Made by a program: the position numbers and the translations under genes
The notes under the pieces: generated by a model
What the model saw: the letters and a program-made list of their open reading frames with translations, nothing else
What the model was told of the DNA's origin: nothing
The model's database searches: none
Source of the DNA: Cacajao melanocephalus
Lineage: Eukaryota > Chordata > Mammalia > Primates > Pitheciidae
Assembly: GCA_963573385.1 (NCBI GenBank)
Contig: CAUYLG010021629.1
Location: 1-64,000 of the forward strand
Direction: 5' to 3'
Length of the DNA stretch: 64,000 nucleotides
Part shown: piece after piece, positions 12,184-22,060 of the stretch
Layout of the letters: every line of letters starts with the position of its first letter
How positions within the stretch are numbered: the first letter of the stretch is position 1

Positions 12184-13317
12184 TTATAATACAAAAATTC
12201 CTTGTGCCAACAAATTACCACTGGCCGCAGGAAAAATGCTGTTCCCTATTTTTCAGTCTCTTTTTTTGTCAACAAATCCAAAAACTCATTGAATTGACAT
12301 ATTTGATATACTATAAACAAAACACCTATGTCTTAGTTTTTCCATACTGGAGAAAACATGATACTTGCCAGATGACCTGAATAGCAGCCAGTTCTCTTTG
12401 TAGGTATTAAAGGTAAAGAGAATGTCTGGTAGCTAGTTGGGAGATAAACATAAGGAAAGAAAGTAGGAGGAAGAAAGGATGTGTATTTAATTTCTTACTA
12501 TGTGAAATAATGTGAAAGACAAAGGGAGTATATACTCTGACAGGCACAGTTTCATTCTGACTACATAACAGAGGGCATAAAACACAATATATGGTACTTA
12601 AAAATCTACTTGGTGAGAGAATGCAATATTTGATTGAATTCTTTCCATTTTCCTAATTTGAAAACAGAACATTAACCCCAGAGATAATTTTTAAATTACT
12701 CTGAAAGCAACTTAATCTTATAGTAAAAGATGATATAAAAGAATGAAATATTACCAGGACATTGATCAATGGCTTCCTAAAATTAATTATGTACAAATCA
12801 TCATATAAAGAGCATTCTGAAGGAAGAATGAAGACTGAAGTATAAGAACAAGAACAGAGCAAAACGTAATCTGTAGTTTCTACAATGTATTTCATGAATT
12901 TAATGGTAATCTTTGAATACAATATTCTTCATAATAAACTCTCATCTTACCTGATTGTTGATTGTCACTTAATCCCATCGAAGTCCATTATAATCCATTT
13001 GGTTGTTAATGAGCTCAGAGAAAGTAACAGAAGACTAGCTCCTTTCACATGGAACATTTGGCCCAGGCACTTGGGCCATTTATAAGCATTAATTGACTAA
13101 TCCTTTTAGGATTACATTACTTCCTGTCATTAATAATCTTATTCTTGCTATTGTACTATCTACTTCCTCTCCTTTTCCCCAGAACCATGAATTTTCTCTG
13201 GTTTTGTTTCTTTCTTCCCAGAAATGCTGGAAAAACACATTTTAAAGAGGATAATGAAAATAATATGTACTCAGTTTGTTTCCAGTACTCACCTGTGCCA
13301 GTCCTGCCACTTGGTCT
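12184..13317. other. Unique sequence with some motif-rich DNA
   Basis: No repeat family recognised. The part from 12940 to 13140 has several homeodomain-type cores (TAAT/ATTA), including an inverted TAATCC pair annotated separately. Confidence 0.45.
13098..13114. promoter_or_regulatory. Inverted TAATCC pair (candidate homeodomain dimer site)
   Basis: TAATCCTTTTAGGATTA is a perfect inverted repeat with 7-base arms and a 3-base centre. TAATCC is the known preferred core of K50 homeodomain proteins (OTX, PITX, GSC, CRX). Paired inverted sites fit dimer binding. Function is inferred only; a site this short occurs by chance in long sequence. Confidence 0.3.
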
Positions 13318-13517
13318 TGATTACCGCTTTACTTTCCAACTGGGTTGGTGCCCCTACTCCATTAATCTATTAAATCTTGGCTCTTTCTACCCTTGTTAGG
13401 TGTTAAGGGAACAAAGATGAATGGTGAGGATCCTCCGTATGACTCCTATTACTGCTTTGCTTTCCAACTGAGTCGGACTCTCCAAGCCAGTAATCTGAAC
13501 TCTCTACCTTTGCTTTA
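13318..13517. repeat. Degenerate direct duplication, 128-bp offset
   Basis: TTACCGCTTTACTTTCCAAC at 13321 recurs as TTACTGCTTTGCTTTCCAAC at 13449. Both are followed by ACTGGGT/ACTGAGT, then TTAATCT/GTAATCT and a CTCT-TACC run. This is a diverged, local duplication of about 70 bp. Confidence 0.6.
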
Positions 13518-13615
13518 AGAGGTTCACACTACCCATCCTTCCTCCCTTGGGATAATCTATGTAAATTACCTAGAATACCCTAAGCTATGTTTTATTGTAT
13601 TTTTTTCAGTTGAGA

Positions 13616-14092
13616 AAAATTGTCTATTTTATATTTTATTTTATTTTTTTAAGTTCCAGGTACATGTGCAGGATTTGCAGGTTTGTTACATAGTTAAATG
13701 TGTGCCATGGTGGCTTGCTGCATTTAAGATCCTCTCACCAGGGTATGATATGATTATCTGAAATACGTATACATTTTGGAAGGGCCAAATTGAGCTAATT
13801 AACATTGGCATTACATCATGTATATTTTTGTGGTGAGAACACTTAAAATCTACTCTCTTAGGGATTTTCAAGAACATCATACATTTTTATGAACTATTGT
13901 CACAATGTTTGTACAGTAGATATCTTGAACTTACTCTTCCCATTTAACTATAATGCCGTATCCTTTGACCAACATCTCACCAATGGCCCCACCCCGGCCC
14001 TTGCTAGACCCTGATAATTACCATTCGACTCTGCTTCTGTGAGTTCAGTTTTTAAAAATATATATTTCACATATAGAGGATTAATTTTAAAT
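13616..14092 (-). mobile_element. L1 3'-end fragment (L1PB/L1MA-like), antisense
   Basis: TTTTTTAAGTTCCAGGTACA, TGTGCAGGATTTGCAGG and GTTTGTTACATAG are the reversed end of a primate-type L1. They continue into GTGGTGAGAACACTTAAAAT and CCTTTGACCAACATCTC, then TCTGCTTCTGTGAGTTC. The A-rich end is on the left, so the element points to the minus strand. It is 5'-truncated. Confidence 0.75.
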
Positions 14093-14297
14093 GAAGGAAT
14101 TGTTAGGTTCTCACCTTTTTTTTTTTTTTTTCTCTGGTGGAGACTACTTCTGGTACTTTAAGTGAACAAATCTTGGTAATGTGAGGGATCACTTTCTCTC
14201 TCTCAGATATGCAAACTAAAGTAACAACATAAAATAAATTCCTTATTCTTTGCACAGAATAAAAGTGATATGAATCTTCAGTGGGTTAGTCACATTC

Positions 14298-14646
14298 TTC
14301 TGTGGTTTGAATGTGTTTACTCCCTCCAAAATTCATGTGTTTTCAAGGTTATAGCATTAAGAAGTGACACCTTTAAATAGTGCTTAAGCCATGAGAGCTG
14401 TTGCTTTGTTAATAGAATTAAGGCTCTTTTAAAAGGGGCTTCAGGCAGTGTTAGGGAAGCTTGCTCTAGTTGTCCTTTTGCCTCCTATCCTGTGAGGACT
14501 CAGCAAAAAAGGCCCTCATCAGATCAGATGCCAGTGCCTTTATCTTGGACTTCCCAGCATCTGGAACTGTGAAAAATTAATTTCTGTTTTACATAAATTA
14601 CCCAGACTGAGGTGTTTCATTGTAGTAGTACAAACAGACTAAGACA
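14298..14646 (+). mobile_element. MST-type solo LTR (ERVL-MaLR)
   Basis: Starts near TGTGGTTTGAATGTG, with ACTCCCTCCAAAATTCATG. It carries the MST landmark TTATCTTGGACTTCCCAGCA and TAAATTACCCAGACTGAGG, and ends AACAGACTAAGACA. Same family as the antisense LTR at 2.75 kb. No internal region is attached. Confidence 0.8.
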
Positions 14647-14714
14647 TACCCTCACCCATGTTATCACAGTCCTTTGTTAATTTTTTTATACCATGTACTA
14701 TTTCTAAAACAGCA

Positions 14715-14865
14715 TCTATCTTGTTATTTTTTAATGATTTGAACTCTCCATAGCAAAGATCTTGCCTCATGCAATGCCATATTTGAACGCCTAGGAGAGT
14801 ATTTGGTACATACCAGCTGCTAAATAATTGTTTGTTGAAAAAAGTAATGAATGAGTATAATCACT
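14715..14865 (+). repeat. L2 3'-end relic
   Basis: GAGAGTATTTGGTACATACC, CTGCTAAATAATTGTTTGTTG and AAGTAATGAATGAG match the L2/MIR-type tail (CAGTGCCTGGCACATAGTAGG...TGTTGAATGAATGA). Old and diverged. Confidence 0.55.
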
Positions 14866-16112
14866 GTAGAGCTGCATGGAGAGGTTTAAAAAGCTTCCTA
14901 CATTCTGCTGCCACATCTTCAACTCCCTACTGCAATGCCTGAAATTCTAGAATTCGGAATGCATTTTTCTGTGTAATACATAGAGCAGCACTGTTAAAGC
15001 AGTTAAACCCAAAGAGAACTAGTCTTCTTTCTTCGACTGTGTCGCACTAAGGAAAGGACAGGCCCTGATGTGTCTTTAACATTCCACGTCTCCATTTTCC
15101 TTCTTTCTATCCATGCATCTGAAGCCCATAGGAATTACAAATAACCAGATAAATCTCTTGCCCCAGAGTGAGGTGACATGATTTTGTTTCATCCCAATGT
15201 GATGAGAATAATATTTATGGTTACTATAGAATGACTATCTTACTTCCTATTGATCTCCTAAAGTTTTGGTGACCTTAAACGAAATGATCTCCCTCATCTG
15301 TTGAGATTAACATAAGAGCTAGTAGCATGCACACAGTGTCAAAGAAGAAAAAAATAAACTGCATTAGAGAGTGACATTATAGACTTCTAAACATGGTAGA
15401 TCTAGAAAGAACTTAATAGTGGTACCATTCAAAATCATCAATTTACAGAGGAGGAAACTGAGGGTTAGGGTTGCCAACTTTTTCAGAAATTGTATGGAAA
15501 CAGTTAGTTTAACCTGCCCAAACTAAATAATCTCAAAACATAATTCATTCCAAAACTTAAGAATGTTTTCAAATCGTATCAAAATCTTTCAGTACAGCCA
15601 TCTACATAAGAGTCTCTTGCCTATTAGACCCAGTGGACTAAGAAAATACCTAAATGTTTACTAAACACACAAACACTCACCCTATGTCTTAGTGGTATTA
15701 CATGTCACAGCCAATGTGCAGGACATGGTGTTTCAGAACAAATAATGCCAGTGGGACTTAGAGTATTAGATCTTTGTTGCGTTATCTCTTAATTTTGCTA
15801 AAGTAATGATAGAATCTCCCACATATAATGTCTTCAATTCCCTTTTTTTTTTTTTACCCAGAGTCAGGCTGTGTTTCCATTCACAGTGCTAATAGCCACA
15901 TTGTAATGAGCTTTAAAGCTCTAGATAGGACATGCTATTTTGTCTGACTTTCTTATTTTCCGTGAGCCTACTAGATTTAGAAGCAATATGTGACAGTCTG
16001 ATCTCCATCACTCCCAGGTAGAAGCAGGGGCAGTGCAGTAATATGGTGACACAGAGTAAGCACTAGTCACTCTCTGTTGAATAAATAAGAAGAGGAGAAA
16101 AAGAGGGTAAAG

Positions 16113-16114
<2 letters not shown>
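14866..16114. other. Unique sequence, small possible MIR core
   Basis: Mostly unrecognised. TTTACAGAGGAGGAAACTGA at 15442 is the reversed MIR core, but too little surrounds it to mark an element. A T-run lies at about 15843-15855. Confidence 0.4.
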
Positions 16115-16149
<35 letters not shown>

Positions 16150-16156
16150 CATGCAT
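16115..16156. repeat. (TG)n microsatellite with GCGCGC end
   Basis: 42 bp of unbroken purine-pyrimidine alternation: a TG run, then GCGCGCACATGCAT. Such tracts can form Z-DNA under negative supercoiling and are often length-polymorphic. Confidence 0.9.
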
Positions 16157-16190
16157 TTGTGTGTGATGGGAAGTGAAATATATATGTTTA

Positions 16191-16220
16191 TCAGTCAGGA
16201 TTATATCAGTCAGGATTATA
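16191..16220. repeat. 15-bp tandem duplication
   Basis: TCAGTCAGGATTATA occurs twice in a row. An inverted copy of part of it (TCCTGACTGATA) lies at about 16273-16284, so a stem could form. Confidence 0.8.
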
Positions 16221-17432
16221 TTTAACAAAAACCAAACCATAATGCCTTACCATATTTAGACTCTTCTATCTTTCCTGACTGATACTTATATTGTGCTTTG
16301 TCCCAATCCCAATAATTGTTACCTCCTCATCATTATATCCATGCTTCAGCTTCACCTTAATGTTTTACGTAGGAAGACAAAGAAGGAAACAGAGTTGGAA
16401 TAAAAAGAGAAAGTAGAACAAATATTTCCCATAAATCCCCAACTGATGTCTGTTTATTTAATATTGGAACATAGTATGTTATATAATGAGCCATTTTTGC
16501 AAAAGTGTCTCAGGACTTAATGGTTTTATTTTGTAGGTTTTGAATTAAACATATATTACCCTGAACAGTGTAATTATTTTTTATAATAAGGAAGAAGGGG
16601 ATATAACATGATGGCTTAGTAAGGGTGAATTTCATTTTCCTCAATTTTAGGCAAATTATTTCTATTCATAACTCAAATTATTATATGGGAAAAATGAAGG
16701 ATTCAGACTAAGGGACTAAAAACTCATTTGATAGTGCCCAGGCAGGTGACGTGAAAAGTAAAGTGGCTGATGGGGATTGTGAAGCCCTCAATATCACAGG
16801 ACTCATCTGAAAGAGGGTGTAGCTTCTCAGCTCCAGCTTATCATGGTCATGCAGGAATGTACACCACATTTTCTAATCTTCTAAATAAATTGAAAATTAC
16901 TATCTTTGTATCAAAACTCTCCATGTTTAATGTTGGTAACTGATACAAAGTTTTAAAACTCAGTGGAACAGAGTAAAGCACATTTGGGACTTTGGCTTGG
17001 CTTACAATACAGGGAAAGTGTTTAGGAATTCAAAACAATCTCAATTCTCAGGGCCCTTTAAGCTAAAACAGCCTGTGTCTTGGCTTCCTATCTGATCCCA
17101 TTTGAGAATACTTTTCAAAGCATCACTGAGGTGAACGCTTAAAAAAACAGGCGACAGGACTGTAAGACCAAAGGGCAAGTTCCTGCACAGTTCGCCTTTG
17201 ACATCTGACTTTACTACTCTATAGATTTTCCTTTGACTTATTCACCATTGCAAATAAACACAGAATCCAATTACGATGTTGGACATGTTGATATTTCAAT
17301 ATAAATAATTACATCTTTGGTGGGTATAATTGATATAAACCACATTAAAATATGGAGACTAGTGGTACTGACTGTTAAACTCCACCCACACCAAACTCCT
17401 ATTCAATAAACAACTTTTCAAATTTTTATGTT
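16221..17432. other. Unique sequence, nothing recognised
   Basis: No repeat family or coding signal recognised. Confidence 0.45.
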
Positions 17433-17707
17433 TAGAGACAAGGTCTTATTCTGTCACTTTGGTTAGAGTGCAGTGGCTCAATCATAACTCACTGCAGTCC
17501 CAAGGGCTCAAGGGATCCTTCTGCCTTAGCCTCCCAAGTAGCTAGTCCTACAGGTGCACACCACCGTGCCCAGCTATTTTTTTTAATACCTTGTAGAGAT
17601 GGAGTCTGTGTTGTCCAGGCTGGTCTGGAACTCCCGGCCTCAAGCAATCCTCCCACCTTGGCCTTCCAAAATGTTGGGATTACAAGAGTGAGCCACTGCA
17701 TCCAGTC
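17433..17707 (-). mobile_element. Old Alu (AluJ-like), antisense
   Basis: Antisense Alu with GAGACAAGGTCTTATTCTGT at the 3' side, central ACCGTGCCCAGCTATTTTTT, and the right end TGTTGGGATTACAAGAGTG. Heavy divergence and few CpGs fit the oldest Alu subfamily. No target-site duplication is clear. Confidence 0.9.
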
Positions 17708-17858
17708 CTTCAGTGAATAACCAAACTAAGAAACTGTTATTTTCCTGTGGGTTAGACATGGTTAAGTTTTTGTAATTTACAAGATGAGGGACCACAGTTG
17801 ATGTACAGTATGAGACTGGATTTAGAAATGTTAAGTGGCTCAGATGAACAGTCAACTG

Positions 17859-17878
17859 ACCTGATTGGCCAATCAGGT
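17859..17878. other. Perfect 20-bp palindrome with CCAAT in both orientations
   Basis: The site reads ACCTGATTGG then CCAATCAGGT, perfectly self-complementary. It holds ATTGG and CCAAT head to head, the core of NF-Y binding sites. It is outside recognised repeats. Confidence 0.85.
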
Positions 17879-18986
17879 GCTAATGGTGCCAATGACTATG
17901 GCAATGACCGTAAAATAACAACAAAGATAAGACAAGAACCACATTAAACATTTGTAAGTGGATCTCTGTTGTTTTCACAATATTCCAAACTGGACTGTTT
18001 AGACAATGGTTTGATTTGTCCTAAACAGTGACAGCACTAAGCCCATCAGCATCTGGTACAGAGAAGAAACTCATGAGTTTTTGCTAAATTAAAGGCTACT
18101 TTCACAAAAGCTGGGGATGGAATTTCACGAGAACAGAAACCAAAACCAAAACCTTGTAATCACCTTTCTAAAAGTATGATGAATCTAGCTACAATTGCAA
18201 GCAAAACTAATACCATTAAGTGTACAAGTAATTCTTATAATTTAAAAAGGGCCTTGGAGTATAACTGTTTTTATAATGTCATATGTGTCTTATCCTCCCA
18301 GTGTCATCCAGTGTTCTGTTAGGCACCTTACCTTTTGTTTTAATCCATGATATCATGGGTTCCTCTTTAATCATCATTTCTAATCTTTGTGTAGTATATG
18401 GATTTCACAGTCTGCACAGGTAGCCCCTTGAGCTTTCAGTTTTACTGCCTCTCTACAATTTTTTCATGCTACTACTATTCTTTATTAGCAATCCTGTTAA
18501 CTGTAAAATGCAATGACTTGATTCTTTAATCTCTCTACTGCAGCCAAAGTAGCCAACGTCACAGTGGAGTGTCTTGAGCAATTAAGAAGAAAAATTGTGT
18601 TGAACATAACTTTGAACCACAGTGACAAGTTGTGCGTACTGTAACAGTTTACATAAAACTAACCCACTAAGGTCATCAATTTCACTGAATACCAGTGCTG
18701 TCACAGTTGCTTTTATTTTTTTTATTTCTAGAGTCAAGACTGACTTTAATTAGTAATCCTGAAGAAATGAGCTACATTAAATTTCTCTTTTAATGCATGT
18801 TGAATAATTTAAAGGACTTCATAATGCATGAGATATTACTTGCCATCTTCTGATTCTTAGAAGTAATCTATCAGAAATGATAGATGAGGTCAATCTATTT
18901 AATTGAATTTATAACCAAACAAATATGTGCACAGTTTATTCAAATTTTTCAATAGTATATTTTAAACCCATAATCAGAAATGTGTC
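17879..18986. other. Unique sequence, nothing recognised
   Basis: No confident repeat. A possible L2-like scrap lies near 18030-18110 (AGCATCTGGTACAGAGAAG), too weak to annotate. Confidence 0.45.
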
Positions 18987-19565
18987 TGTATCAGAATTCT
19001 CCAGAGAAACAAGACAGGATGTGTGTGTATAAATATATATAATACGTATGCATATATATATGCATATATGTAAACACACATGTGTATGTGTATATAAGCA
19101 GGGAGAGAGATTGAGAGAGAAAGGAGAGAGGGAGATTGAGAGAAAAATTGAAAGAGAGAGGGAATTTAAGAGAGTGATAAGAAGAGAAGGATACAGGAAT
19201 ATTGATAAATTTATTTTAGGGACTGTGCCATGCTATTGTCAAAGACTGGAGAGTCCAAAATCTGATGGTATAGGTTAGCAGGCTGGAGACTCAGAAAAGA
19301 ATTGCAGTTCAAGTACAAAGGTAGTTGGCTGGCAGAATTCCTTCTTGCCTAGAGAAGGTCAATCTTTCTTCTGATAAGGCCTTAAACTAATGGATGAGCC
19401 CACCCACCTTGTGGGAAGGTAATCTTTACTCAGACTCCACTGATTTAAATGTTAATCTCATTCTCATCCAGAAAAGCACTGTCACAGAAACAACCAGAGG
19501 AATATTTGACCAAATATCTGGGCACTCTAGCTAGCAAAACTGACACACAAAATTAACCATCTCAT
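18987..19565 (-). mobile_element. MLT2B-type solo LTR (ERVL), antisense
   Basis: Starts TGTATCAGAATTCTCCAGAG, the inverted LTR end. It contains GGCAGAATTCCTTCTTGCCT, AAGGCCTTAAACTAATGGAT and CACTGATTTAAATGTTAATC, and ends AAATTAACCATCTCA. It is opposite to the 9.6-kb LTR. The normally short TA/GA-rich patch has grown: TATA/TGCATA palindromes at about 19027-19070 and a purine (GA) tract at 19100-19180. The 76-codon frame at 19048-19278 is a by-product. Confidence 0.8.
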
Positions 19566-20074
19566 TGTTTTAAGTTAAATATGATTATACTATATATATG
19601 AGGCACTGTCTCATTTATATTTAAATTGGTACTCATTTTGAAAACAGAAACCATATTTGGATGGTTAGAGTTACAGAAATGTGTAACATGCAAATAAGAT
19701 ATTTATAATTCTCTTACTTAATTACGGCAAATTCCATGACTTGAAAACCAATGCCTTATCTATCCTTTCTGTGGGTGTGGAAGAGGATTTTTTTTTCCTT
19801 AATAATTAATTTAAATTCTGCATGAGCTTTCTGCTTAAGGCGAAAGTTGGTTCCAAGTCCAACTCCTATGCTCTGTTTCATTATTTCAGGCTGTGTGGCT
19901 AAAAAGATTGATACTTGGTAACACTATCATATATGAAATGACATAAGAAAAGGTTTTCTTTTGAAGCACGAGTATTCCATAATTTCACTGAATCTGGCTG
20001 TCTACCAAACTATCACCTATAATTGAACCCCTCCCATTTAATCTATTCCTTTATTCCACATGCACACTGAACCC
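19566..20074. other. Unique sequence, nothing recognised
   Basis: AT-rich; no feature recognised. Confidence 0.45.
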
Positions 20075-20620
20075 AGTATATGTCAACCATTCTTCTAGGA
20101 ACTGGGGATACAAGACAAAGACATTACCCTCATTGAGCTTGAACTTCAGCTGTAATAGCAGAAAAATAATAATACACATATAAACTCATAAGTAGTAACT
20201 TCAGACAGTGATAAGTACTGTAAAAAAAGACCAAACAAAATACTAGGATAGAGGGAGAGAGTAGGGTTCATTGATTTAGACTGGTTTAAAGAGGTTTCTA
20301 TGAAGAGGTAGTACTGGAAGTGAATGGGAAGAGCAGGGACAAAGATAGAAATGAAGTGGGCTCATTTGAGGACTAGAAAGCAAGTGTGTGATGCTGAAAT
20401 GCAGACAATCGAGGAAGACTGTGAGGAGATGAGGCTGGAAAAACAGGCGAGGACAAATCATGTGGGGCCTTGATTGCCATGGCAAAACTTATGCTGATTC
20501 TCCTCTTATGGCAAGAAAATGACAGGATCTGAATGACTCTGAGTAGAAATGGACTCTTGTGGAAGCAGACAGAACACAGGCAGATCATTTAAGAGACTTT
20601 GGTAGTAAACTGGTAGGAAT
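20075..20620 (+). repeat. Old interspersed repeat, family unnamed (copy 2)
   Basis: The order of motifs is typical of a common mammalian repeat: AACTGGGGATACAAGACAAA, CTCATTGAGCTTGAACTTC, GTGATAAGTACTGTAAA, AAGAGGTTTCTATGAAGAGG, then CATGTGGGGCCTTG and GCCATGG, then AATGACAGGATCTGAATGA. Overlapping minus-strand frames (20276-20485, 20373-20588, 20506-20721) are not genes. I am sure it is an old repeat but not of its name. Confidence 0.55.
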
Positions 20621-21634
20621 GAAGACTTGGGCTCGGAGAGAGGGTGAAGAACAGTTGCTGGAGTTGGGATATTGGAATCAGTAGAATTGTGGCTGATGCA
20701 GGAGTGCTTCCCTCTACGCATATCAGATTATACATATTATTCTATTTTCAAAGCTTTTTTCCAATTTCTATCTTGTCAGCCCTAGCAGGAATTCCACAAG
20801 ATATGGAAACAATGATAGCCATCTGGTGACTAGATAGCTAACAGAAAGAACAAAACAAACACTGTGAAAATGAAACTTTGTACTTTATAAATTAATTGTT
20901 TATAACATCAGTGTATAAAGATCAGCCCCAGCAGAAACATCTTTTACACAGAAGAATCTGCAAATTCTCAAGGCAACCCAAACCATCTGGGCTAGCTCTA
21001 ATTGTTAGAAAGGTATTCAATAATCTTGTAAAGCTTCCCAGCAGAGCTTAAATTAGAATGCAAAGACTAGGGGTCACATTTCGCTGCCATAGCTGGGCTT
21101 ACCTTTATTGCAATCTGATTGCACAGTTTCTCACTCACACTCATCTATTCCTTCATAAATACAATTAAATAACTTTGCCAATGTGAGTTCACCATATTGC
21201 TCCCAAAAAAGTAGGTTTTGCTTATTAACTGTAAAATTAATTCCATATAAATGAGCCCAAGATGCTTTCTTTTTTCAGAGAAGAAAGGGGAATACTTGGT
21301 ATGATGAGGACACACAAAGACGGAAGAGGTCATAGCAGTTGTTGTAAGTGCTGGGTCCACCGAGAGAGAGGAGAATAGGGGCAGGAAACAAAGCGAATGT
21401 GAAGTTCTCATTTTTCTTGGGAGTGATTTTTTCAGGTCCTGCCTTCCTCCATTACTAGTTCACTTATTTGAGGGAATATTAGCCTCCAGGACTTTTCTTA
21501 GAAATCCACACAGACTTAGCTTAATAGGAGACCAGTATTACTTTTCCTTCCCTGAGGGGTCTCACTGATGAATGTTTAGCAAGTATGTCAGTAATTCTGC
21601 AAGGCTGAAGCCTTTTACTCCATTCAACACTCAA
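20621..21634. other. Unique sequence, nothing recognised
   Basis: A minus-strand frame of 88 codons at 21145-21411 has no recognisable motif and is treated as chance. Confidence 0.4.
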
Positions 21635-21760
21635 AGGGTACACTTTGCAGTCAAGCAGATCTAAATTAGAGTATGGGCCCAGTCACTTATTAGGTAGATG
21701 ACATGAATAATTTATTTGCCATCTCCAGACTGAATTTTCTTTTCTCTAAAAAAAAAAAAA
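21635..21760 (+). repeat. MIR relic
   Basis: TTTGCAGTCAAGCAGATCTAA, CCCAGTCACTTATTAGGTAG and CAGACTGAATTTTCTTTTCTC follow the MIR order (AGTCAGACAGACCTG, CCACTTACTAGCTG, CCTCAGTTTCCTC). It ends in an A-run at about 21749-21761. Confidence 0.6.
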
Positions 21761-21909
21761 TAACAAAATCTACTATATGAGTCAGTTAAAAAATAACTTA
21801 CATATATATTCTTCTAAGTCAGTCTCTGATCTCGGTGCTGAAGCAGATCAGTAAGGACCTGACATGAGGTTAGCATGAATCTGTCACTCTGCGAGTCATA
21901 CATTTCCCA

Positions 21910-22060
21910 ACTAGACTGCACAGAAGAGCCATCTGAGGATTGTGTTTAAAATGCAGGTTCCTAGATCAAAATCCTAGAGATTCTGGTTCCTAGGTCTACA
22001 AGGAGGTTTCAGAAATCCACAGTTTTTAACAAACACCTCAAAAGTTGCTGAAATTTATCT
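21910..22060 (+). mobile_element. MER5A-like hAT-Charlie fragment
   Basis: GTTTAAAATGCAGGTTCCTA, AGATTCTGGTTCCTAGGTCT and AAATCCACAGTTTTTAACAAAC follow the MER5A internal order. It is non-autonomous and encodes nothing. Confidence 0.65.

Noticed and set aside
14115..14131. Poly-T run as the tail of an antisense retroposon
   Set aside because: The sequence to its right does not resemble Alu or L1, and no target-site duplication is visible.
15442..15470. MIR core
   Set aside because: Only about 20 bases match and the flanks do not follow MIR.
19048..19278. Arg/Glu-rich 76-codon frame resembling a coiled coil
   Set aside because: Made by a GA-rich tract inside an MLT2B LTR.
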